Shown one piece after another: positions 17,360 through 24,743 of a stretch of DNA of 64,000 nt. Origin of the DNA: Luteibacter aegosomaticola (lineage in GTDB: Bacteria > Pseudomonadota > Gammaproteobacteria > Xanthomonadales > Rhodanobacteraceae); assembly GCF_023078475.1 (NCBI RefSeq), contig NZ_CP095741.1, positions 2,356,001-2,420,000 on the forward strand, read 5' to 3'. Made by a program: the position numbers and the translations under genes. Under the pieces are notes generated by a model that was given only the letters and a program-made list of their open reading frames with translations, made no database searches and was not told where the DNA came from. Positions within the stretch are counted from its first letter, which is position 1. Each line of letters starts with the position of its first letter.

Positions 17360-18253
17360 ATGGACAAAGTCCAGGAAATGACCAGCTTCGTGGCCGTCGT
17401 CGACGCCGGGAGCTTCATCGGCGCCGCCGATGCCACCGGGGTGACCAAGGCCGCCATTTCCCGCCACGTCGCCGACCTGGAGCGCCGCCTCGGTGTCCGT
17501 CTGTTGCACCGGACTACCCGCCGCCTTTCCCTCACCGATGAGGGCCGTACCTTCTACGGCCGCGCCCGCGATCTGCTGGCGGGCATCGCCGAGGCGGAAG
17601 CGGAGCTCACCGCTCGCAGCACCGAGCCGACGGGCCTGTTGCGGATCACCGCGCCGCTCAGCTTTGGCGTGCTGCACCTGGCGCCGCTCTGGGCGAAGTT
17701 CACCGCCGAGCACGCGCAGATCGCGCTCGACATCACCTTGTCCGATCGCGTGGTGGATCTGGTGGAAGAGGGCTTCGACCTCGCCGTGCGCATCTCGCGC
17801 CTGCCGAACTCCACGCTGGTCAGCCGGCAGCTCGGCATGACGCGGATGTTGCTCTGCGCGTCCCCGGCCTACCTCGCGACGCGTGGCACGCCGCTCGTAC
17901 CCGCCGACCTGGCGAGCCATGCGCTCCTGGCCTACAGCTACTGGCCCGACGAATGGCAGTTCACCACGACCGAGGGCAAGATCGAGCGGGTGGCAATCAA
18001 GCCCCTCATCCGCAGCAACAACGGCGACACCTCACGCATCGCCGCGCTGGCTGGGCAGGGCATCACGTTGCAGCCCGATTTCATCGTGGGCGACGACGTG
18101 CGCGAAGGCCGCCTTATCCATCTGCTGCCCGCGCACGACGCCGGCAGCATCGGCATCCACGCCGTCTACGCCTCGCGCAAGCACCTGCCGGTGAAAGTCC
18201 GCCGCATGGTCGATTTCCTGGCCGATGCCTTCGACGGCATACGCTGGAGCTAA
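17360..18253 (+). CDS. LysR-family regulator
   Basis: The product is a 297-residue LysR regulator with an N-terminal winged HTH (MTSFVAVVDAGSFIGAADATGVTKAAISRHVADLERRLG) and a periplasmic-binding-protein-like effector domain (GLLRITAPLSFGVLHLAPL onward). It has an AGGGGG site 7-10 bases before the ATG. The divergent position suggests that it controls the dioxygenase-hydrolase operon. The effector is unknown; this subgroup often responds to redox or aromatic compounds. Confidence 0.93.
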   Translation: MDKVQEMTSFVAVVDAGSFIGAADATGVTKAAISRHVADLERRLGVRLLHRTTRRLSLTDEGRTFYGRARDLLAGIAEAEAELTARSTEPTGLLRITAPLSFGVLHLAPLWAKFTAEHAQIALDITLSDRVVDLVEEGFDLAVRISRLPNSTLVSRQLGMTRMLLCASPAYLATRGTPLVPADLASHALLAYSYWPDEWQFTTTEGKIERVAIKPLIRSNNGDTSRIAALAGQGITLQPDFIVGDDVREGRLIHLLPAHDAGSIGIHAVYASRKHLPVKVRRMVDFLADAFDGIRWS

Positions 18254-18263
18254 AGCAGCCCTT

Positions 18264-18329
18264 GTAGGAGCGCGCTTGCGCGCGATGGAGTCCGCCGCGA
18301 GCACCCATCGCGCGCAAGCGCGCTCCTAC
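18264..18329. repeat. REP-like palindrome, second full copy of the GCGCGCTTGCGCGCGAT type
   Basis: The element is 66 bases long, with arms identical to the copy at 10199-10264 except in the loop. It starts 10 bases after the LysR stop. The following 126 bases up to the phospholipase gene hold no gene. Confidence 0.85.
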
Positions 18330-18455
18330 AACAGCCGGAAAGTGTGACGTCCTTAGCGCTTTGCAGCCGGCCCCAGTCACCTCCGTGCACAAACTGTCAT
18401 AACCCGCCATGACAATCGCCGCGGCAGGGGGAGACTGCAACGCACGGGGACACGC

Positions 18456-20558
18456 ATGACATCCGAGGACCGGCGGCATTTCCTGAAGCTTTCCCTTGGC
18501 GCCGCGGGCGCCGCTCTTACGGCGTCGGTGTTGCCGCCCTCCATCCAGAAAGCGCTTGCGGTTCCCGCGGCGCGGCGCACAGGCACGCTGAAAGACATCG
18601 AGCACGTGGTGATCCTGATGCAGGAAAACCGCTCGTTCGATCATTACTTCGGCAGCATGCGCGGTGTACGCGGCTTCGGCGATCCACGCACGCTGACGCT
18701 CGCCTCTGGCCGTTCGGTGTGGCACCAGCCTGTCACCGCAGGCAGTGATGATTACCTGCTGCCGTTCCGCCCGCAGGCGGACAACCTCGGCCTGCAGTTC
18801 ATTGAAGACCTGCCGCACGGCTGGAACGACACGCAGGCGGCTTTTAACGCTGGCAAGTACGACCAGTGGGTGCCCTCGAAGGGCACGACCACCATGGCCT
18901 ACCTCACCCGCGAAGACATCCCGTTCCATTACGCGCTCGCCGATGCGTTCACCGTGTGCGACGCGTACCACTGCTCGATCCTCTCGTCGACCGACCCGAA
19001 CCGCTACTACATGTGGACCGGCTACGTCGGCAACGACGGCCAGGGCGGCGGCCCAGTGCTCTCCAATGCCGAGCTCGGCTACGGCTGGACGACCTACCCG
19101 GAACGCCTCGAAGCGGCCGGCGTGTCCTGGAAGATCTACCAGGATATCGGTACCGGTCTCGATGCCGACGGCGGCTGGGGTTGGGGTTCGAACCCGTACA
19201 TCGGCAACTACGGCGATAACTCGCTGCTGTACTTCAACCAGTACCGCACGGCCGAGCCGGGAAACCCGCTTTACGACAAGGCTCGCACTGGCACGAACAC
19301 GTTGAACGGGGAGTCGCTGTTCGACATCCTGCAGAAGGATGTCGCCGCCGGCACCTTGCCGCAGGTGTCGTGGATCGCGGCGCCGGAAGCCTATACCGAA
19401 CACCCGAGCTGGCCCGCGAACTACGGCGCCTGGTACGTCGACCGCGTGCTCGATGCGCTTACCTCGAATCCCGAAGTGTGGAGCAAGACCGCGTTGTTCA
19501 TCACCTACGATGAAAACGACGGCTTCTTCGACCACCTGCTGCCCGCCTATCCGCCGGCGACGCGCGATCGCGGCCTTTCGACCGTCAGCATCGATGGCGA
19601 GGTGTATCCGGGTGGCAATGGCTTCAACGCGGGCGTGTATGGTCTCGGCGTGCGCGTGCCGATGCTTGTCGTTTCGCCGTGGAGCAAGGGTGGCTGGGTT
19701 TGCTCCGAGACCTACGACCACACCTCGATCCTGCGTTTCCTCGAACAGCGCTTTGGCGTGCATGAGCCGAACATTTCCGCATGGCGTCGCGCGGTGTGCG
19801 GCGACCTGACTCGCGCCTTCGATTTTGATGGCCACGACGGCCGCGTGCCGAGCCTGCCGTCGACCGGCAGCTACGAGCCGGACCGCGGCGATCACAGCGA
19901 CCTCCACCCGACACCGCCGACCAACCAGACCCTGCCGCGCCAGGAGCGTGGCCAGCGGCCTGCACGTGCGCTCGCTTATGCGCTCGAGGTCAGCGGCAAG
20001 ATCGACCAGGGCCAGGGCCGCTACGTGCTCGATTTCGAGAACAACGGCGGCATCGGCGCCTGCTTCCATGTCACTTCGACGCTGCGCTCGGATGGCCCGT
20101 GGACCTATACGGTGGAAGCGGGCAAGTCGCTTTCCGACTACTGGACCAGCTCGAACAGCGGCGATGCCTACGACCTCACCGTCCTCGGCCCCAACGGCTT
20201 CCTGCGCCAGTTCAGTGGCAAGCAGCCAGATGCAGGCGCCGACCGTCACCGCCTTGCGTTGCCTGAGGTCTCGCTCCAGGCCGGACGCCGCCCGGCCGAC
20301 CTGCACCTCGTCCTCAGCAACAGCGGCGGTCGCCCCTGCGCCATCACCGTCCAGGCCAACGACTACCTGCACGAGCCGCCGCGCCGCTACTGGCTGCTCC
20401 CCGGCCAGCGTGTCGAGAGCCACTTCGACATCGGCGGCTGCGACCATTGGTACGACCTGACCGCCACCTGTGATACCGACGAGCTGTTCTCACGGCGGTT
20501 CGCGGGGCATGTGGAGACCGGTAGGGCGTCGGTGTCGGATCCGGCGTTGGGCGGCTAA
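18456..20558 (+). CDS. Phospholipase C, phosphocholine-specific type, Tat-exported
   Basis: The product is a 700-residue protein with a twin-arginine signal (RRHFLKLSLGAAGAAL, residues 6-21). The acid-phosphatase-like phosphoesterase domain begins with HVVILMQENRSFDHYFGSMRGVRGF, the signature of bacterial non-hemolytic and hemolytic PLC/AcpA proteins. Later motifs include DAYHCSILSSTDPNRYYMWTG, YDENDGFFDH and TSILRFLEQRFG. Two C-terminal beta domains (about 500-700) match the family's DUF756 repeats. It should hydrolyse phosphatidylcholine or sphingomyelin outside the cytoplasm, supplying phosphate or choline. The stop overlaps the convergent next gene. Confidence 0.93.
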   Translation: MTSEDRRHFLKLSLGAAGAALTASVLPPSIQKALAVPAARRTGTLKDIEHVVILMQENRSFDHYFGSMRGVRGFGDPRTLTLASGRSVWHQPVTAGSDDYLLPFRPQADNLGLQFIEDLPHGWNDTQAAFNAGKYDQWVPSKGTTTMAYLTREDIPFHYALADAFTVCDAYHCSILSSTDPNRYYMWTGYVGNDGQGGGPVLSNAELGYGWTTYPERLEAAGVSWKIYQDIGTGLDADGGWGWGSNPYIGNYGDNSLLYFNQYRTAEPGNPLYDKARTGTNTLNGESLFDILQKDVAAGTLPQVSWIAAPEAYTEHPSWPANYGAWYVDRVLDALTSNPEVWSKTALFITYDENDGFFDHLLPAYPPATRDRGLSTVSIDGEVYPGGNGFNAGVYGLGVRVPMLVVSPWSKGGWVCSETYDHTSILRFLEQRFGVHEPNISAWRRAVCGDLTRAFDFDGHDGRVPSLPSTGSYEPDRGDHSDLHPTPPTNQTLPRQERGQRPARALAYALEVSGKIDQGQGRYVLDFENNGGIGACFHVTSTLRSDGPWTYTVEAGKSLSDYWTSSNSGDAYDLTVLGPNGFLRQFSGKQPDAGADRHRLALPEVSLQAGRRPADLHLVLSNSGGRPCAITVQANDYLHEPPRRYWLLPGQRVESHFDIGGCDHWYDLTATCDTDELFSRRFAGHVETGRASVSDPALGG

Positions 20559-21223
20559 AAGCTCAGGCCAAGGGGCCGGTTGCACTCGTACTTCTCATTA
20601 GCCGCTTTCACTTCGGCAGGTGTGATGTGCCGGGCAACCAGCTCCTCGACACTCATCTTCGACCACACCTCGACCTCGTGGCATGCCTTGCTCGTGACCC
20701 CGAAAAGTCGCTGGGCATTGCGCATGAATGCGCCGACCCCTTGGGTGCGCGGGTCGATCAAACGGATACCTGGCGCAAGCTGCTGATCCGATCCGGGTAC
20801 GCCGTGGATGGCCTGCGCATGCTGGGCTTCCTGGAGGTGTTGTTGAAAGCCCCCGTCACCCATGGCGGGGGCTGTCGATGGCTCTGGAGTTGCGAGGCTT
20901 TGCGTGGCCGCTTCGGGCGGAGACGGTTGTTGCACGAGCGGCGCGACAGGCGCGGAAATTGCCGCGGTGTGCCGTCTCACTGGCGTAGGGCGGGTGATGG
21001 GGATGGAGGGTGGTGTCGGCACGCGGGCGGGTGGCGCTTTGGGCACCTGCCGGGCTAAAAGCTGCACCTGTAGGGCACCCGTGGCGACATCAGCCTCCCG
21101 CGTGGACACGGCCCTGTACATGGCCGGCCGAAGCAGCACCGCCAGGCCAGCAAAGTGCACGAAGAGCGCGACCACCAGGGCGACAATCCGGCGGATTGAT
21201 AGCGCTTTGGCTTGTTTGGCCAT
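20555..21223 (-). CDS. Unknown inner-membrane protein with TonB-like architecture
   Basis: The product is a 222-residue protein with one N-terminal membrane segment after a basic start (RRIVALVVALFVHFAGLAVLL), then a proline-rich periplasmic stretch (about 60-125). The C-terminal domain of about 95 residues has two Cys (KACHEVEVW, KYECNRPLG) that could pair. The N-terminus and Pro-rich linker look like TonB, but the C-terminal domain is not the TonB fold by eye. Its last bases overlap the phospholipase stop on the other strand. Function unknown. Confidence 0.7.
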   Translation of the reverse strand: MAKQAKALSIRRIVALVVALFVHFAGLAVLLRPAMYRAVSTREADVATGALQVQLLARQVPKAPPARVPTPPSIPITRPTPVRRHTAAISAPVAPLVQQPSPPEAATQSLATPEPSTAPAMGDGGFQQHLQEAQHAQAIHGVPGSDQQLAPGIRLIDPRTQGVGAFMRNAQRLFGVTSKACHEVEVWSKMSVEELVARHITPAEVKAANEKYECNRPLGLSF

Positions 21224-21371
21224 TCCCCCATCCCTGCCTGAATATCCTTCGGTCTGGGATATGGATCACATGACGGGCCTGGAGTTCCCGTTTATCAGCT
21301 TGGACTAAGCTGGCCACCGTTTAATGGCAGGGCAAACTGCCGGCTTCGCTCCGCCGGCAGGGGGAGGGCTT

Positions 21372-22001
21372 ATGCGTACCCTGATCGCCGGTGTCGGGCT
21401 GGCGTGCCTGATGTTTCTTCCGTTATCCGCCCATGCCGGCGGCGGCCCCCTGGGCATCGACCACCGCGTCCACAAGCAAAACAGCGGCATCTGGAAGATC
21501 TCCAACCAGAACATCGTCCGCTACGGCACGATACTCACCGTGGCTGGTGGTGCGCTGGCCTTCGGCGACAACGACCAGCTTGGCGACACCTTCTGGCGCT
21601 CGGTCGATTCCACGGTGGTCAGCAGCGTCGCTGCGACGGCCATGAAATACGTCTTTCGCAGAGAGCGCCCGTCAAAGACGGACGATCCGGACCGCTGGTT
21701 CAAAGGGGCGGGCAACCACAGCTTCCCTAGTGGCGAGGTCACCCTCGTCTCAGCCGCTGTGACGCCCTTTATCGTGAATTACGGCAAGGACTATCCGGCG
21801 GTCTACGCACTGGCCTTGCTTCCCGCCTACGACGCAGTGGCCCGCGTCAAAGTGCAGGGCCACTGGCAAACGGATGTGCTGGCCGGTGCGGCACTAGGTG
21901 TTGGTATCGGCATCTGGAGTTCACGGCGTAGTGAGTCGCCGTTCGTACTTAGCCTGCTGCCTGGTGGGTTCCAGGTGGGCTTTATCCATCACTTCCGCTA
22001 G
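21372..22001 (+). CDS. PAP2-family phosphatase with a PSGE variant motif
   Basis: The product is a 209-residue exported protein with a signal peptide ending SAHA. It has a PAP2 (type 2 phosphatidic acid phosphatase) core: KYVFRRERPS (KX6RP-like), SFPSGE in place of the usual PSGH, and ARVKVQGHWQTD, which keeps Arg, the nucleophilic His and Asp of the third motif. It likely removes phosphate from a lipid or other ester at the membrane or in the periplasm. A GGGGAGGG site precedes the ATG at 21372; an upstream in-frame ATG at 21324 is less likely. The stop overlaps the convergent gene by 4 bases. Confidence 0.85.
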   Translation: MRTLIAGVGLACLMFLPLSAHAGGGPLGIDHRVHKQNSGIWKISNQNIVRYGTILTVAGGALAFGDNDQLGDTFWRSVDSTVVSSVAATAMKYVFRRERPSKTDDPDRWFKGAGNHSFPSGEVTLVSAAVTPFIVNYGKDYPAVYALALLPAYDAVARVKVQGHWQTDVLAGAALGVGIGIWSSRRSESPFVLSLLPGGFQVGFIHHFR

Positions 22002-22315
22002 CTATGGGTGCTCGCGGCGGCAGCCGATGTTTTGGATTCCACGACCACCGGCACCCGAACGTTCACTTCGACCGGCTTGCCCTTCACCAGGGCGGGCTTG
22101 AACTGCCACTTCTGTACGGCGGCTAGCGCACGGGCGTCAGCGTCCGGTGAACCGGATGACGTGATGAGCTGTTCGCGGGTAACGTGGCCTTCCTTGTCCA
22201 CGTGGGCCTCAACGAGGGTGTTCTGGCGAGCCAAGGCGGGCGTGCCGTCGTCAGCAAACGCACCGATGGGTGTGAATGCCAGAGACGCGGCAACAAGCAA
22301 GAACCTGCGATTCAT
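21998..22315 (-). CDS. Small exported protein with a TonB C-terminal domain
   Basis: The product is a 105-residue protein. After a signal peptide (NRRFLLVAASLAFTPIGAFA), nearly the whole mature part is a TonB-type C-terminal domain: VEAHVDKEGHVTREQLITSSG, DARALAAVQKWQFKPALVKG and VNVRVPVVVES. It lacks the membrane anchor and Pro-rich linker of TonB. The ATG at 22315 has AAAGGA upstream. Similar stand-alone domains are common in Xanthomonadales and have no clear role. Confidence 0.83.
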   Translation of the reverse strand: MNRRFLLVAASLAFTPIGAFADDGTPALARQNTLVEAHVDKEGHVTREQLITSSGSPDADARALAAVQKWQFKPALVKGKPVEVNVRVPVVVESKTSAAAASTHS

Positions 22316-22383
22316 CGTCGTCCTTTCCACTGATTCGCGCCATTAGATACGCGAATCAGTGGGAAGAACAGTATCCCTATGAA

Positions 22384-23331
22384 TCACGGTTTTCGTTTGG
22401 CTGGAAGCCGTCCCATGAAATCCAGAATCTGCGCTGCAATCGCATCCACCTGTTCATCCCACGGAAAATGCCCCGCCTCGAGCAGGTGTACTTCAGCGTC
22501 AGGCACGTCACGTCGAAAGGCTTCGCCGCCAGCTCCAATGAATGACGGATCGTTCTTGCCCCACAGCACGAGCGTGGGCGGGCGATGTTCACGCAACCAT
22601 GCCTGCCATGCGGGGTACGCGGCGACATTCGTGCGGTAGTCATAGAGCAGCGCCGACTGGATCTCGCGCTGGCCGGGGCGCGACAGGTGCGCAAACTCAT
22701 CCGTCCAGGTGTCGGGGTTGTAGCGTTCGGGATGTGAGGTTCCCAGCGTGTGGCGTGCCTCGGTGGCAGCGAGCGAGACGAAGTTCTCGAAGACCTCGGG
22801 GTGCGCCTTCGGGTCCTTCCAGTATTCGGCGATCAGCGTCCACTTCTTGCCCAGGCCTTCCTGGTAGGCGTTGGCGTTGGAGACGATCAAGGCCTGCACC
22901 CGCTCCGGGTGGGCCAGCATGATGCGAAAGCCCACCGGGCCGCCGTAGTCATGCAGATACAACGTGTATTGCTTCAGCCCCAACTGCTCGAGCAGGCCGT
23001 TCGTGGTCTGCGCCAGGTGATCGAACGTGTACGTGTACTTCGCCGGCTCGGGCGCATCACTCTGCCCGAAGCCGGGAAAATCCGGTGCGATCAGATGGTA
23101 CCTGCCGGCCAGCAGTGGCATCAGGCTATCGAATTCCCGTGACGAAGACGGAAATCCGTGCAGCAGCACGATGGTCGGCGCGTCCTTTGGGCCCGCCTCG
23201 CGGTAGAACACGCCCACGCCATCCACCGTGGCGTGGTGGTAGGTGGTCGTCGCGTTGGTAGAGGGCAAGGACTCGGCGTGCAGGGTGGTGGTCATCAGCA
23301 TGCTGCCTAGGAGGAGGGTGAGGGTTCGCAT
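22384..23331 (-). CDS. Exported alpha/beta hydrolase, epoxide hydrolase/haloalkane dehalogenase-like
   Basis: The product is a 315-residue protein with a signal peptide ending LHAES. The hydrolase fold has VLLHGFPSSS, the nucleophile motif LHDYGG (Asp rather than Ser), the second acid region WGKNDPSF and the catalytic His in EAGHFPWDE. An Asp nucleophile is diagnostic of epoxide hydrolases and haloalkane dehalogenases. Export to the periplasm is a little unusual for this family. It stands alone; the beta-propeller gene lies upstream on the same strand. Confidence 0.88.
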   Translation of the reverse strand: MRTLTLLLGSMLMTTTLHAESLPSTNATTTYHHATVDGVGVFYREAGPKDAPTIVLLHGFPSSSREFDSLMPLLAGRYHLIAPDFPGFGQSDAPEPAKYTYTFDHLAQTTNGLLEQLGLKQYTLYLHDYGGPVGFRIMLAHPERVQALIVSNANAYQEGLGKKWTLIAEYWKDPKAHPEVFENFVSLAATEARHTLGTSHPERYNPDTWTDEFAHLSRPGQREIQSALLYDYRTNVAAYPAWQAWLREHRPPTLVLWGKNDPSFIGAGGEAFRRDVPDAEVHLLEAGHFPWDEQVDAIAAQILDFMGRLPAKRKP

Positions 23332-23371
23332 GGTGGGTGCCTTAACGTCGCATGGGTGTGTGCGTCCGGCG

Positions 23372-23399
23372 CGGATCGGGCCGCGACGGGCCCGATCCG
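23372..23399 (-). terminator. GC-rich hairpin after the beta-propeller gene
   Basis: A perfect 11-base stem (CGGATCGGGCC and its complement) with a 6-base loop lies 11 bases after the stop of the gene at 23410. There is no U-tract. Confidence 0.5.
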
Positions 23400-23409
23400 G
23401 CCACGGTCT

Positions 23410-24588
23410 TTACTGTACAGCGAGGCCCTGCGTGCCCGACAGCGGTGCAAACACCGGCGTTTCGCCGAGCTTGACCAGGTCGCCGTTGGGCAGGATGAAG
23501 AACGACGCGACGGCACCGGCACCAGTTTCGTTGACGACCAGCGTGGCGCCATCGCCACTCACCTTCAGGTCGGTCGGCGCGCGGCCGGCACCCAACGCCG
23601 CAGCCACGCCATCCTTGTGGGTGAGGCGAAGCTGGCCGCGCGCATCCGCGACATAACCGCTGATGGTGCTGCTGCCCGCGTTCGCCACGTAGGCGAACTG
23701 GCCGCGCGTCGCGAGCCAGCACGATGCGGCCTGGCCATCGGGCACGGAGGCATCCAGCGTAGCCAGGGTGCCGTTGCGGCCGATCGCGTAGGACGACACG
23801 GCATTCGCGCCGGCTTCGCTCACCAGTACATGGCCGAGCCGGTCGAAGCCGAAGCCGAACGGCGCCGGGTCACTCGAAGGTGTGGTTGTGGGCGTAGCGG
23901 CGAGCGTGCCATCACGGCCGATGCGGAAGGTTTCAATGCTGCCCTGGCCGCCGGCGTGCTTGATGGTGACGACCAGCCACTGGCCCGACGGATCCACCTC
24001 GATCTGCGAGGCCGTGTTGCCCACGTTGGGCTGGTTACCCTGCAGCGGCACCTGCGTACCGATGCTTCGCGTGCCATCGACCGTCGCCACGAGGTAGCCG
24101 CCATCGGTGATACGGAAGGTGCTGATCGAGCCAGCACCTGCGCTGTTGAGCACGTAAAGCGAATGGCCGGCCTGCGCGAGGCTCACCGGGTAGGTGCCGC
24201 CTGAAGGGAACACGCCGACGACGGACGGACGGCGGTGGCGCACATCAAGCACCGAGATATCGTTGCTGCCCGCATTCACGGCGAACAGCCAGCGTCCGTC
24301 TTCGCTCAACTGGAGCGAGTTCTGCGAGCCGAGCGGATCCGGCGGCGGCGCGGTGGTACCGACGCCGACACCCAGGCCACCCGTGGCGGTGACGCCCGTA
24401 TTCACGAGCTTGCCGAACAGATCGCGTTGCAGGTCGGCAATGGCGTTGCCATCGGCCGCATTGGACATGACGTAGACGTGCGGGCCAAGCAGGGGGAAAT
24501 GTGCCGGTGTTTCAGCGGCAAGGGCGCCCGTGGCGGAGAGGGCGAGCGAAACAGCAACGGCGAGGTGGGGCAGGTGTGCGCGCTTCAT
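23410..24588 (-). CDS. Exported beta-propeller protein, lactonase family-like
   Basis: The product is a 392-residue protein with a signal peptide (ALSATGALAAE). The rest is built of YVTN/lactonase-type blades: WLFAVNAGSNDISVLDV, SLYVLNSAGAGSISTFRI, IEVDPSGQWLVVTIKH, GHVLVSEAGANAVSSYAIG, FAYVANAGSSTISGYV and TLVVNETGAGAVASFFI. This matches the 6-phosphogluconolactonase-like seven-bladed family. A lactonase next to glucose dehydrogenase would make sense, since gluconolactone is the product of Gcd, but the genes are separated by a terminator and the activity is untested. Confidence 0.8.
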   Translation of the reverse strand: MKRAHLPHLAVAVSLALSATGALAAETPAHFPLLGPHVYVMSNAADGNAIADLQRDLFGKLVNTGVTATGGLGVGVGTTAPPPDPLGSQNSLQLSEDGRWLFAVNAGSNDISVLDVRHRRPSVVGVFPSGGTYPVSLAQAGHSLYVLNSAGAGSISTFRITDGGYLVATVDGTRSIGTQVPLQGNQPNVGNTASQIEVDPSGQWLVVTIKHAGGQGSIETFRIGRDGTLAATPTTTPSSDPAPFGFGFDRLGHVLVSEAGANAVSSYAIGRNGTLATLDASVPDGQAASCWLATRGQFAYVANAGSSTISGYVADARGQLRLTHKDGVAAALGAGRAPTDLKVSGDGATLVVNETGAGAVASFFILPNGDLVKLGETPVFAPLSGTQGLAVQ

Positions 24589-24682
24589 ACGAGGGCCTCA
24601 TGGGTCCGTGGGAAAGGACAGCGACGTTCTGCCTTTCCATTCGTAGCGCGCGGGCATTCGGTTACAGCAAAATATTGCGAAT

Positions 24683-24730
24683 AAAAAAACACCCCAGGCG
24701 ATGGGCATCAAGCCCACCTCCTGGGGTGCT
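24683..24730 (-). terminator. Rho-independent terminator of gcd
   Basis: On the minus strand, a stem of CACCCCAGG and its complement with an inner GTGGGCTT/AAGCCCAC-like pairing is followed by seven T residues. It lies 14 bases after the gcd stop. Confidence 0.85.
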
Positions 24731-24743
24731 TCAGTGGCCCTGC

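Noticed and set aside
18114..20447. 777-residue minus-strand frame opposite the phospholipase C gene
   Set aside because: It is a shadow of the phospholipase gene; it runs across the LysR end and a REP element without any start signal or recognisable domain.
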